Below, piece by piece: positions 56,601 to 64,000 of a stretch of 64,000 nucleotides of DNA. A model generated the notes under the pieces. The model saw only the letters and a program-made list of their open reading frames with translations, was not told where the DNA came from and searched no databases. Numbering within the stretch: the first letter of the stretch is position 1; each line of letters starts with the position of its first letter. Where the stretch lies: assembly GCA_025618425.1 (NCBI GenBank), contig CM046844.1, forward strand, positions 19,626,324-19,690,323. The letters are read 5' to 3'. This DNA comes from Heliocidaris tuberculata (Eukaryota; Echinodermata; Echinoidea; Camarodonta; Echinometridae). A program made the translations under genes and the position numbers.

Positions 56601-57694
56601 ATGCCAGGAATTTTAAAAAAGGAGAATAAGCTTCAAAATCCTTAAATTGGCAACACACTGAGAGGTTCAAAATCAGTTTTTTAACAAAATTGGCAATTTT
56701 TTTCAACTTTCGACTAAGTTTCTAATGATGCATATTGTTTTCAAAGAGATTACATTTTGTTAGAACCATGTAGCACTAAAAGGAAAATATTATTGTTGCC
56801 AATTTGAAGAACAAAATGTGATCAATTTACCCCTTACATAATTCCTGTCATGAAAGGGTTAATAAAATTAGGCCAATTCCTAGTTTTTCATCTTGGTAAT
56901 TTCAATGTATTGTCGGTGGGGGGGGGGGGGGGGGGGGGGGTTTAAAGGGAAGGGAAGGGAAGGAAGGAAGGGGGTAAGGGGGCCCGGGGCATGGGGGCCC
57001 AGGGTGAAGAGGGCTCATTACTATAGTAACTTAGTAACAAATTTTCAATATTCTTTTCATTAATCACAACTGTAAAACAGACAATTTGATTAGACCTGGC
57101 TCCTATCTCCATCCCATTCTTTGATGGACCTTCTCTAACATTAATTTCATAAAAATAAAAAGTGTGATGTGAGCTTTGGGTTGCGATAAATTAGATCTAG
57201 GCCTAATGTCATGTCTGTGAAAATTTTAAATTCTTCTTGCTGCACGAGGCCGAGACCACTCACATCCGAGGTTGTTATAGCTTAAATTATACAGTTATAA
57301 GGCCAAATTACTTAGCCTGCACATGCACATGTGAGTGGAGTTAGTATGACACCATCCTGGTGCAATCACGTCGCCCCAATCCCCATTCATATTTGCGCTG
57401 GCGCTAACACGTACACTCAATGCAATCTCTGACTCATTCGTTCATTCATTCGCAGTTCCTCATTCATTGCAATTTGCAGCGCGCCGTGTGTATGTGTGTC
57501 AATTCTAACTTAATTCTGCAATTCTGTATACTCATACCATGTAAATTAAACTACCAACATAACCTTTGTGAAAAGACTAGAATAGTACACTAAAACAAGA
57601 GTTGAAATAGCGAAGATTTACCAGATACATAATCCAAAAGTTCCGGATCAATGGAAGAAAACTCTGACGTGATGATCTTTCTGTAGGCTGCCAT
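40453..57694 (-). CDS. ABCF3: ATP-binding cassette sub-family F member 3 (ABC-F ATPase), complete
   Basis: Nineteen minus-strand exons (57622-57694, 56267-56408, 55634-55710, 54512-54564, 53319-53416, 52256-52375, 51404-51508, 50786-50944, 49923-50012, 49348-49407, 48179-48314, 47373-47573, 46645-46721, 45543-45587, 45002-45134, 44210-44390, 42926-43058, 41493-41580, 40453-40605) join in one frame of 707 residues, close to the human protein's 709. The N-terminus is conserved, followed by a Lys/Glu-rich linker. ATPase domain 1 has Walker A at ~208-216 (GRNGAGKST), FSGGW at ~328, Walker B Asp352-Glu353 and His382. Domain 2 has Walker A at ~525-533, LSGGQ at ~611-615, Asp635-Glu636 and His665. 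There are no transmembrane segments. ABC-F proteins act in the cytosol, on or near ribosomes; ABCF3 has been linked to translation and antiviral responses in mammals. The gene looks intact. Confidence 0.96.
41224..41442. mobile_element. TIR element related to 35788-35985
   Basis: Left TTCTGTAAAACCAACAATTT, right TTTCTGGTTTTATAA. It is intronic in ABCF3. Confidence 0.45.
41493..41580 (-). CDS. ABCF3: ABCF3 exon 18 (Walker B 2)
   Basis: 88 nt, phase 2 in and phase 0 out. [20 protein letters not shown] carries the second Walker B and D-loop. Confidence 0.96.
42840..42910 (+). repeat. (GA)n tract followed by poly-G
   Basis: GAGAGA repeats run into about 18 G, ending only ~15 bases from the ABCF3 exon 17 splice donor. 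Confidence 0.9.
42926..43058 (-). CDS. ABCF3: ABCF3 exon 17 (signature 2)
   Basis: 133 nt, phase 1 in and phase 2 out. [20 protein letters not shown] leads to the [11 protein letters not shown] signature. Confidence 0.96.
43087..43171. repeat. (TA)n microsatellite
   Basis: A long TA run directly beside the hairpin at 43218-43364; a second shorter TA run lies on its other side. Confidence 0.95.
43218..43364. mobile_element. 53-bp near-perfect hairpin element in TA-rich flanks
   Basis: Arms 43218-43270 and 43312-43364 are inverted copies with one mismatch in 53 bases and a 41-base loop. Both sides are TA repeats, consistent with insertion into a TA microsatellite. It lies in ABCF3 intron 16. 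Confidence 0.88.
43744..44157. mobile_element. ~410-bp fold-back element with ~140-base arms
   Basis: CTTTTGATCTC…ATATTTACCACC…CAGCTGTTC…CAGTCAATAA…GGGTCATAGAC on the left recurs inverted on the right at about 75% identity. No protein is encoded convincingly. Confidence 0.85.
44210..44390 (-). CDS. ABCF3: ABCF3 exon 16 (Walker A 2)
   Basis: 181 nt, phase 0 in and phase 1 out. [20 protein letters not shown] is the second P-loop, followed by the Q-loop region YFSQHH. Confidence 0.97.
44401..44690 (+). repeat. (GACAGA)n/(GA)n tract
   Basis: Purine hexamer repeats start about 10 bases from the acceptor side of exon 16. On the minus strand they form its long pyrimidine tract. Confidence 0.95.
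45002..45134 (-). CDS. ABCF3: ABCF3 exon 15
   Basis: 133 nt, phase 2 in and phase 0 out. [20 protein letters not shown] opens ATPase domain 2, including the aromatic A-loop (FSYG). Confidence 0.96.
45543..45587 (-). CDS. ABCF3: ABCF3 exon 14
   Basis: 45-nt microexon, phase 2/2. [14 protein letters not shown] is part of the inter-domain linker and aligns with the human PELKPVDKESEV stretch. Confidence 0.93.
45643..46049 (-). mobile_element. piggyBac-like TTAA MITE, copy 4
   Basis: TTAA at 45643-45646 and 46046-46049. It lies between ABCF3 exons 13 and 14. Confidence 0.88.
46645..46721 (-). CDS. ABCF3: ABCF3 exon 13
   Basis: 77 nt, phase 0 in and phase 2 out. [20 protein letters not shown] is the conserved linker helix of ABC-F proteins. 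Confidence 0.95.
47104..47371 (-). mobile_element. tRNA-derived SINE abutting the ABCF3 exon 12 donor
   Basis: The body shares GGAAGTGGCAAATGT…CTTGCCAAAGGACCTTGG with the other SINEs. The tRNA-like head reads TATGTGGTATAGAGGTCC just after the exon 12 donor on the minus strand. The (ATT)-rich tail is at 47104. Confidence 0.78.
47373..47573 (-). CDS. ABCF3: ABCF3 exon 12 (H-loop 1)
   Basis: 67 codons, phase 0/0. [20 protein letters not shown] contains His382; a Lys/Glu/Gln-rich linker helix follows. Confidence 0.97.
48179..48314 (-). CDS. ABCF3: ABCF3 exon 11 (signature 1 and Walker B 1)
   Basis: 136 nt, phase 2 in and phase 0 out. EFSGGWRMR is the first signature (SGGW variant usual in ABCF3) and [14 protein letters not shown] the first Walker B. 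Confidence 0.97.
48729..48905. mobile_element. Short TIR element (GTGGAAACTCAGTATAAC)
   Basis: Left AGTGGAAACTCAGTATAACA, right CTGAGTTTCCACTGTAAC. Same family as 20765-20897. Confidence 0.78.
49348..49407 (-). CDS. ABCF3: ABCF3 exon 10
   Basis: 60 nt, phase 2/2. [19 protein letters not shown] matches the human ILAGLGFTPKMQ stretch before the signature. Confidence 0.95.
49923..50012 (-). CDS. ABCF3: ABCF3 exon 9
   Basis: 90 nt, phase 2/2. [18 protein letters not shown] is the conserved helical arm. Confidence 0.95.
50190..50768 (+). repeat. CAT-repeat array with a higher-order unit
   Basis: A unit beginning CACTAAACATCATCACTGCC occurs near 50346, 50437, 50537 and 50651. Spacings grow (91, 100, 114) because the inner CAT run lengthens. 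Met/Asp or His/Ser frames here are artefacts. Confidence 0.95.
50786..50944 (-). CDS. ABCF3: ABCF3 exon 8
   Basis: 159 nt, phase 2/2. [14 protein letters not shown] matches human LLHVEQEVAGDD (Q-loop region of domain 1). Confidence 0.96.
51404..51508 (-). CDS. ABCF3: ABCF3 exon 7 (Walker A 1)
   Basis: 105 nt, phase 2/2. [20 protein letters not shown] is the first P-loop. Confidence 0.97.
51800..51932. mobile_element. Short palindromic MITE
   Basis: GGCAGCATCTCACAAAACTG…AAGTACAAG on the left is inverted on the right (CTTGTACTTATGACAGTTTT). Related to 18630-18757. Confidence 0.82.
52256..52375 (-). CDS. ABCF3: ABCF3 exon 6
   Basis: 120 nt, phase 2/2. A Ser/Ala-rich linker is followed by [16 protein letters not shown], the start of ATPase domain 1. 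Confidence 0.96.
53117..53263. mobile_element. Short palindromic MITE (GGGCCCTGTTTCATAAAAC)
   Basis: Left GGGCCCTGTTTCATAAAACA, right GTTTTATGAAACGGGCCC; inner TTATCAATAACA is also inverted. 147 bp. Confidence 0.82.
53319..53416 (-). CDS. ABCF3: ABCF3 exon 5
   Basis: 98 nt, phase 0 in and phase 2 out. [20 protein letters not shown] matches human [19 protein letters not shown]. Confidence 0.96.
53654..54067 (-). mobile_element. piggyBac-like TTAA MITE, copy 5
   Basis: TTAA at 53654-53657 and 54064-54067; the right end is slightly mutated (GAAAGGA). ABCF3 intron 4. Confidence 0.86.
54284..54372 (+). repeat. (GAAAT)n and 12-bp ATTTAAATGCAC tandem repeats
   Basis: Five AAATG units (54284-54306) precede four copies of a palindromic 12-mer centred on ATTTAAAT. 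Confidence 0.9.
54512..54564 (-). CDS. ABCF3: ABCF3 exon 4
   Basis: 53 nt, phase 1 in and phase 0 out. [17 protein letters not shown]; little conserved but phase-perfect. Confidence 0.88.
54936..55361. mobile_element. TIR element with (TCC)n/(TTC)n interior
   Basis: TTTTAAAGATAAAGTTGAGT at the left and CAGAACTCAACCTTCTCTCT at the right; the pyrimidine tract is at 55010-55160. Same family as 28751-29146, which lacks the tract. Confidence 0.72.
55634..55710 (-). CDS. ABCF3: ABCF3 exon 3
   Basis: 77 nt, phase 2 in and phase 1 out. [17 protein letters not shown] matches human SQVLLDAPIQLS. Confidence 0.95.
56267..56408 (-). CDS. ABCF3: ABCF3 exon 2
   Basis: 142 nt, phase 1 in and phase 2 out. 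[20 protein letters not shown] then [15 protein letters not shown], the conserved N-terminal helical domain. Confidence 0.96.
56448..56862 (-). mobile_element. piggyBac-like TTAA MITE, copy 6
   Basis: TTAA at 56448-56451 and 56859-56862. It lies in ABCF3 intron 1, only ~40 bases from exon 2's acceptor. Confidence 0.88.
57622..57694 (-). CDS. ABCF3: ABCF3 exon 1 (start codon)
   Basis: ATG at 57694 in an AACATGG context; [20 protein letters not shown] matches the human start MATCAEILRSEFPEID. Donor GGTAAAT. Confidence 0.95.
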
Positions 57695-58300
57695 GTTGGA
57701 GTTTGCCGGTAAATGAGTAGTCTTATTCCAAGTACAGTTCTGGTTATCAAAATATTATCGGGTGCGGGTATATCAAAAAGTAGGTCAACCTTTCTCTCTA
57801 GACAGAAGTTGAAGTATACATTATATACATAATTTTCCCTTGATTACTGTATTATTATGCCAATCATTTATTATTCCAAGGTATAACTTGTTAAAATTTG
57901 TTTGCAATTCTGTTTATTGAGAAAATTTATCATAATTTTGTACATGAAATGTGAAACTTTATCATGACTTGCAGTTATGTTAATGTGAAGATTTATTTGT
58001 AATTATGTATTTATGGAATGTGAAATTTTACGTGTAATTTCGTTTATGTCAAAAAATTATTTGTAATTTTGTATGAAATGTTAAACTTCATTAGTAATTT
58101 TGTTTGAGAGAAAGGAATAAAAAAAAACCTTGTGAAAACAAAAAAAAACCTGCATCGGGGTGTTTTTTGTTTTAGTATATTATGTGCATCCTATTACCAG
58201 CCTCGAATCTAAGGCACATTACGAACATCAAAATAACAACAAGTACGGTACATTTTACTTTTTCCTTTCAGTCTTTCACCCATCGGACAACTTCCAAAAT
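57695..58300. other. ABCF3 upstream flank
   Basis: Probable promoter side of ABCF3. From 57900 to 58110 it holds degenerate repeats of TTTGTAATT…GAAATGTGAAACTTTA. No clear core promoter motif. Confidence 0.35.
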
Positions 58301-59372
58301 GGGAGAGCGGGGTGAACTGGAACGCGGGAGAACTGGGACACCACCCCTAACTCAAAAAATAATTAACCTTTTATAAATTATTTTTCACCCTTCGAAAGGT
58401 CTTAACTATCAATGTTTACAAATACATTCACAACTATACTGCGATTTTGCTTATAGGTTTAATTTAAACTTCTTTTTTTGACCACTTTTTTTCTATTTTT
58501 CATCATTCATTGTCAAATATTTCATAAGTATACCACTTGGCCAAAGTGAACACCCCGCATACAGCACATAAGTCTTATATGACCCTATAATTTGCAATAA
58601 TATTTTTAGCGAAAAATACCAACAATGTTTTGCAGGCATTTGTTGTTGTTTTTTTACTATCGGGTGAACTGGGACATCTTGTCCCAGTTCACCCCAGTTA
58701 CTTTTTGTGTATGTAAGGAACTTGTGAGATTTTATCAGTCATAATCCATAGACATATACATGAAAATATCTTTGGGTCCACATAAAAATCGTAAAAAGTC
58801 ATATCGGCCAATTCCTTTTCATAAATCATTCATACTACTTGAGACAAACTTATGTGTAACAAAGTATGAACAATTATCTATTTTTGCCAAAAACCGTCGA
58901 AATATAGGTTGAAATTTACAAAACGCTCATCATTTCATCCAATATTTTTTAAATGGGCATGAATCATTAAGTCAATTTTACAATTGACTCTTAAGCAAGC
59001 TTTTTTAAAGTGATATATTACCTTTCACATTCCCAGCACCTTTTTTATAGATAACTATCAGAAAAAAGGGTGATTTTAGCATTTTCAAGAGTTTTGTCTC
59101 ATTTCTCCCCGACTGTCCCACTTCACCCCTATTACTGTCCCAGTTCACCTCCATGCTGGTGTGCACTTCACCTCGTTCAACTACCTCATTTTTAATGTTT
59201 ATTTGCATAAAAACTAAAAACATAGGGACTGTGTCAAATACCTTGTTATGTAGCCTACTATTGATATTATTTACCATGTAAAAATGGAGGGGCTACAATG
59301 AATATTTTAGAAGTTACAAAGCAGAGTGCCAAATCACCATTCTTGCATGTCCCACTTCACCCCGCTCTCCCC
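58301..59372. mobile_element. TIR element with GGGGTGAACTGGGACA repeats, copy 1
   Basis: Ends GGGAGAGCGGGGTGAACTGG and its inverted partner. The GTGAA(C/G)TGGGACA motif recurs inside in both orientations, including a perfect palindrome arm pair at 58661-58695. Non-coding. Confidence 0.72.
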
Positions 59373-59879
59373 TATCTAATCAAGAAACTATAATATCAAA
59401 TGAAATATCATAATATCATATCATTTTAATATATAAAATGTTTAGATGATATTGTTCGTAATTAAATGTTATTTTTGTAAGTGTTAAGTAACCTTTTTTA
59501 TATCTTTATACAATTTCTTGTAAAGTCATCGCAATTCGGCTTTGCCGCAATTCGGATGTTCACGGTGTTTTATCAATAATGCAGGGAAGTGTAACTAGAT
59601 ACATTTCCCTGGTATACAGGGGAATTGGGCCTGTGGTCTGGAATATCAATGCCGGATATCAAAGTTTGGGGCAATTCTGGTGCTTACTGCTTTGCCCAAT
59701 TGCATTTTAAAACGAACCCATGAATGTAAAAAGAGGTAAGTTTGCATGTCACTCATTATAGGCCTCAACTTGAGAATAGGCTATATATATTATTATTATT
59801 TTTTTAAATTTGAAATGATGCTTATTCATTTTTACCTGAAATAACTAAGAAAGCAAGCGGGAAAGTAAGTATGCTTATG

Positions 59880-60300
59880 GATAAGCACATGTGTATGGTA
59901 GGGGAGGGCGGTGAACTCAGTGGGGCAACTTAAGCGTGATTTGGCAAGTTTGCTTTAATGTAACTTCTACATATAGGCTCTCAATTTTTACATGCATGCT
60001 GATATCAATATTATATAGGTCTAGGCTACAAAACAAGGTATTTGACACAATCCCTATATTTTTAGTGAACGGGGTGAAGTGGGACACCCAGTGCATGCAT
60101 GGAGGTGATGGGACAAAACTATATTAAAATTCTAAAATCACCCTATTTTCTGGTATTTGTCTAAAATAAGTTCTGGGAATATTAAAGGTAATCACCTTTA
60201 AAAAAACTTACTTGAGAGTCACTTGTAAAGTCTCTGACAAAAAAAGAAGAAAAAAGTCAAAGGTGCATGTGTTTCTACTCCCAAATACGGTGACGAAACA
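59880..60300. mobile_element. Inverted partial copy of the preceding element
   Basis: ACAAGGTATTTGACACAATC and CTAAAATCACCCTATTTTCT are reverse complements of sequence at about 59050-59260; GGGGTGAAGTGGGACACC is also shared. Confidence 0.68.
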
Positions 60301-60557
60301 TCACAATTTTCAATCAAACTATATGCATGACATGAATTTTGTTTGTTCCTTTAGGTCCTAAGTCATCAGGGGCCGCGGAGCGTTCCGGGGGGGGGGGGGG
60401 GTGAGGCTCATTAGATTTCACTTGAATAATGACAATTTCACACTTTTTTCGGGGATTGTATGAAACATGTCCACTAATAAAGAGTGGGGGCTGCAGCCCC
60501 CTCCCCCCCCCCCCCCCGTTCCGCGGCCCATGATCACAATGCACCCCAACTTACAAC

Positions 60558-61422
60558 TTAAAGGAGAATGAAACCCTGGGGAAATACCCAATTAATGAAA
60601 AGAGAGGATAGAGAAAAACAAGTTTTAAAAAGTTCCATCAAAATCGGTTACGAATTGAAAGTTATGAAAGTTTATTGAAAAGTCTTAATTTATACTTTCT
60701 ATGGTGATCCTCAAATTGGCAATGTTGCTTCAAAGTGACAGGTTTAGTAGTACAACTTTCATATGTTTTGTACACAAAATTTCATATTTCTTCCATTATC
60801 TCTAAAGATGCTCCTTGTCTTTTTGTGAGCTCAACATAATATGTTGTGTCAAATACATTTTCCCATGATATATCTTGAGCCAAGAAGGAGATAAGCTGCA
60901 CCTTGAGAGATAATGGGGGGGGGGGGGGAATATGATACAAAACATATGGAGAGTTGCAGGGGCGGCGCCAGGGTATTTTGATAGGAGGGGCAAGACGACC
61001 TAAAGCCATGACGTCATATTTTTTCTCCATTAAATAACAGGGGTAATATAGAGTTATATGTTTAAGACCTCTCTTTTTAATACTCCGCTTTCTTCCTTCT
61101 TCCCTTTTCTTCCCTTTTCTTCCTCCTTTTCTTCTTTTTTCTTCTTCTTTTTTCTTTTTTCACTACTTGAAAAATCATAGGGGGGCGGTCGCCCCCTCTG
61201 CCCCCCCTGTAGCGCCGCCCCTGGAGAGTTGTACTGTAAACCTGTCACTTTGAAGCAACATTGCCAATTTGAGAATCACCATAGAAACTAAATTGAGAGT
61301 TTTCAAACTTTCATAATTTTCTCATTTCATAACCGATTTTGATGGAACATTTTTAAATTGCTTCTCTCTATGCTCTCTTTTCATTAAAATTGAATATCCT
61401 CCAGGGTTTCATTCTCCTTTAA
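60558..61422. mobile_element. TTAA-flanked element with ~205-bp TIRs
   Basis: TTAAAGGAGAATGAAACCCT at 60558 is matched, inverted, at 61422. The arms stay alignable through CTCAAATTGGCAATGTTGCT to CAAAGTGACAGGTTTA. A hAT-type element is inserted in the middle (60957-61223). No transposase frame. Confidence 0.88.
60957..61223. mobile_element. hAT-type MITE with 8-bp target duplication
   Basis: CAGGGGCGGCGCC ends are inverted (CAGGGGCGGCGCT from the other side), and GAGAGTTG lies directly on both sides (60949-60956 and 61224-61231). An 8-bp duplication with CAG-type ends is typical of hAT transposons. Confidence 0.87.
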
Positions 61423-62463
61423 AAGATTTTAAAAATATTAAAAGCTAAGAAATTAAATCTATACCTGTTTATTCTATCGCATTTGGTTGTCACTGGACCA
61501 CACAGGAGGCATGGAGGCACAAGGAATTTGAAGTTTGGACTTTTTAACGTCTATGTTTCACGTCTGGGAGCCTGTCCCGAAATAGTCACCCCATTTTACA
61601 TAATGAGATTTAAACCGGGGCCCCTTAAACTTACTTATATAGACCATCCATGTCATACAAAAAGCTTGTCAGCCCAAACGAAGCCGCCGGGTTGGGCCCC
61701 CCAAAATAATCACCTTTGCGTTATCTGCAAAAATGTATACATTCATGGACGCACAAATACAACTGAAAATAAAACTTAAATATAACTATTCCTTTTATAT
61801 GTTTTTTTTCCACTGAAAAAAAATGTTTAAAGATAAAAAGGAGAAGAAAAGAAGAAGGAAAAAGGGGAAAATGATATATGATAGAGAGAAGGGAAAACAA
61901 AGAAAAAAGACAGACAGACATACCCTCACATCCCAACACTATACCTCACCCCTTCCAGCCCCCCCCCCCTCTTCCCCACCCTAATAAAGGCCCTGAGCGC
62001 TCCTCTCCGCACTCCGTGACTATGTAATAATCTGCAGACAACCAATAACAAAACATTATAGCAAAGTCCCCTGGGAGGGATGGAAGTGCAATCCATTTAT
62101 AGTTCTTAATTAACATATTTTATCTATTGCACTTCACATCCAAAGACTCCAAATCTATGCGCCAAATTACCAAAACACAAAAACTACCCCCCCCCCCCCC
62201 CCCCCCCGGCCACGTCTTTTCCCCTGTATTCGGATTAATTCCTCCTTTTTTTTTTTTTTTTTTTTACTAGATAAGGGCTTACTTTTTCGGTTAGTTTTTA
62301 ATGATGTAAAATGAAATATCAAAGAAGACTGAACTTATAATGATATTCAAAGTCATCGTATCTCCGGGCTCGTGAAATCATATGAAAGCCCGACTGAGTT
62401 TTACGTTGAAAGTACAAGCTGAATTCAAGACTAATCACGTCGAACGATATTTTATTGTTCACG
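61423..62463. other. Upstream flank of the LPCAT3-like gene
   Basis: Homopolymer-rich sequence (C run at 62187-62207, T run at 62248-62266). The last 150 bases before the ATG are more CpG-containing and probably hold 5' UTR. Confidence 0.4.
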
Positions 62464-62569
62464 ATGGCGGCCACCGAAGAAGCTTGCGACAGCGGATTCT
62501 TGCAGATTGTAGCTCGAAAAGTTGGGACTGAAGAAGCTGCTCTGCGTTTCATTATTTCAATTTTTGCAG
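62464..62569 (+). CDS. LPCAT3: First coding exon of an LPCAT3/MBOAT5-like acyltransferase
   Basis: ATG in a good context (ACGATGG) opens MAATEEACDSGFLQIVARKV, then EEAALRFIISIFAG, and donor GTAATG follows at 62570. The last part matches the human LPCAT3 N-terminus (EQALRLIISIFLGYP) in eight of ten positions over LRxIISIFxG. LPCAT3 is an ER multipass O-acyltransferase that loads polyunsaturated acyl chains onto lysophospholipids. Only 35 codons are visible; the catalytic His/Asn region is beyond the window. The call rests on this short match. Confidence 0.7.
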
Positions 62570-64000
62570 GTAATGTTTAATTGATGTTCGAACTGAGTAA
62601 TTTTGAAAGATATTTAATGTGCATTTATCTTTGGAAACAGGATGAAAGTGATACCTACCACAGAAACGAACGCAAGCACAGTCATGGAGATAAGTTTATT
62701 ATAAGTCTAGCGGAGCTGAGCCTTGGGCCCTGCCAGCGCTGACGGGCTGAATGGGACGAGCTGACTGAGGGTCCCCTCCGCCACGACTGAATATAGTGGA
62801 AGCACTACACTGACTGGCTACAGCCTACACACCGCATAAGTCGTAGGTCGCAGCGCAGATGATTCTGACCACACCAAGTAACAGTGGTCATACTGACCAC
62901 TAAAGCGGGACGAACGCAAAAATACTAGTCATTTTCTATCGCATGTATGGCTAGAGTGCCCAAGTCTGCGCACGCGCGTAACTGCATGATTCTGATAAAA
63001 CAAAACACGCAACAAACACAAAATTTTCATCCTTATTAGAGCAATCGGTATTCATGCCAAAAACGAGTCAAAATGATGTAAAAAGGTCTTATTTCAGATA
63101 TTTTATTCTCAAGCCTCAAAATGTTATCTTTCACGTCAAAACTCCCGAACTGTGTGTAAAATGTATGAGTGCGCAGACATGGGCACCATTGTTTTTTGAA
63201 CGCTGAAAAGACACGGCCGCCGTTTCTTGTGAAAATGGCATTGTTCTTGCTCTAATTTTGATGAGATTTTTTGCAAACTTAGTCTTTAGAATATCAGGAA
63301 TTATATAAAACTAAGCTTTAGAGGAATATTGGAGAAATTCTTGTTCATTTTCAGGTCAAATCTTAGGTGCGCAGACATAGGGCCCCCCCCCCCATCATAC
63401 TAAAGGTATGGGGGGGAAATAAGATAAATGTTTCAAATACTTTTTAAACTTCCTTTCAAATTCAGCTCTTTAAAATCTTACTCCTACCTTAAGTTAAATG
63501 GCCGTTCGTTAGGAAGAACTCATGATATTTCCCGCAAAATCCAAAGTCAAAATCATGTCCAAAACGGAAGAAATCCACGCCAATTTGTTTTGCGATCGCA
63601 TGTTGGTTTTATTCTGCCGATGTTTCAGATTAAACTCGGCCAATAACATTTTGTCCACAAAGAAACTCTGTATCACATGCGCACGTATATCTCTACAATC
63701 ATGCACACAGAAAATCTGGACTTTTACGTGTGTGCAATAGGGACCAAATTTTTTAATGCCGAATATTTCGGGAGGAGATGTCAGCGCTCGCAGCGATCAG
63801 GAAATATACACAATGACTTGCAATACCCCGTTTCGCCAGAACTGACAGTAAATTACAGATTTCATTTTTGGAATTATCTTTTCCAACATCAGCGAGTTGA
63901 ATTTATTGTAGATCATGGATATGTTGGTGTCGGTTTTTGTAAATTAAATGCCGATTTTGAGTGAATGTTGGTGACTTTTGTGCAGTGGTGTTTTGAAAGT
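62570..64000 (+). other. Intron 1 of the LPCAT3-like gene (incomplete)
   Basis: No second exon recognised before the window ends. A C run lies at 63384-63393. The open frames here have no protein-like conservation that I can see. Confidence 0.45.

Noticed and set aside
62319..62552. 77-residue minus-strand frame
   Set aside because: Shadow of the LPCAT3-like first exon on the plus strand.

Overview
The window is animal nuclear DNA: AT-rich, with GT-AG introns of a few hundred bases to about 9 kb, and packed with microsatellites, tRNA-derived SINEs and short inverted-repeat transposons. There are no operons and no bacterial or viral gene organisation. The very frequent ACATGTA motif, the SINE type and the intron sizes suggest a marine invertebrate deuterostome, most likely an echinoderm such as a sea urchin. 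This taxonomic guess is an inference.

Layout, left to right. (1) 372-432 (+): the last coding exon of an unrecognised gene that begins upstream, followed by a probable 3' UTR to about 1.12 kb. (2) 2927-33239 (+): a gene of at least 19 coding exons for a long coiled-coil protein of about 880 visible residues, with an acidic/basic heptad-rich body and a short Ser/Gly/Asn-rich tail. I reconstructed it from exons whose splice phases all agree. I could not name it, and its N-terminus may lie upstream. (3) 33240-40452: the tail-to-tail interval between this gene and ABCF3, rich in short transposons. (4) 40453-57694 (-): a complete 19-exon ABCF3 (cytosolic ABC-F ATPase). The reading frame is unbroken at 707 residues, with both Walker A, signature, Walker B and H-loop sets in place. 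(5) 57695-62463: a divergent intergenic interval filled with nested transposons. (6) 62464-62569 (+): the first coding exon of an MBOAT-family acyltransferase resembling LPCAT3/MBOAT5. The rest of that gene lies beyond the window.

The three recognisable genes are not functionally linked in any obvious way; this is ordinary metazoan gene order. The unusual content is in the non-coding DNA. There are six copies of a ~410-bp TTAA-flanked piggyBac-like MITE. A 1.48-kb TTAA-flanked inverted-repeat element carries a frameshifted THAP-domain relic and resembles a Kolobok transposon. A hAT-type MITE with a perfect 8-bp target duplication is nested in a second TTAA element. Several near-perfect hairpins are present, and several unrelated tandem arrays all have unit lengths near 150-190 bp. 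The coiled-coil gene also carries two decayed downstream copies of the 3' end of one of its own exons. I found no evidence of a new multi-gene system.
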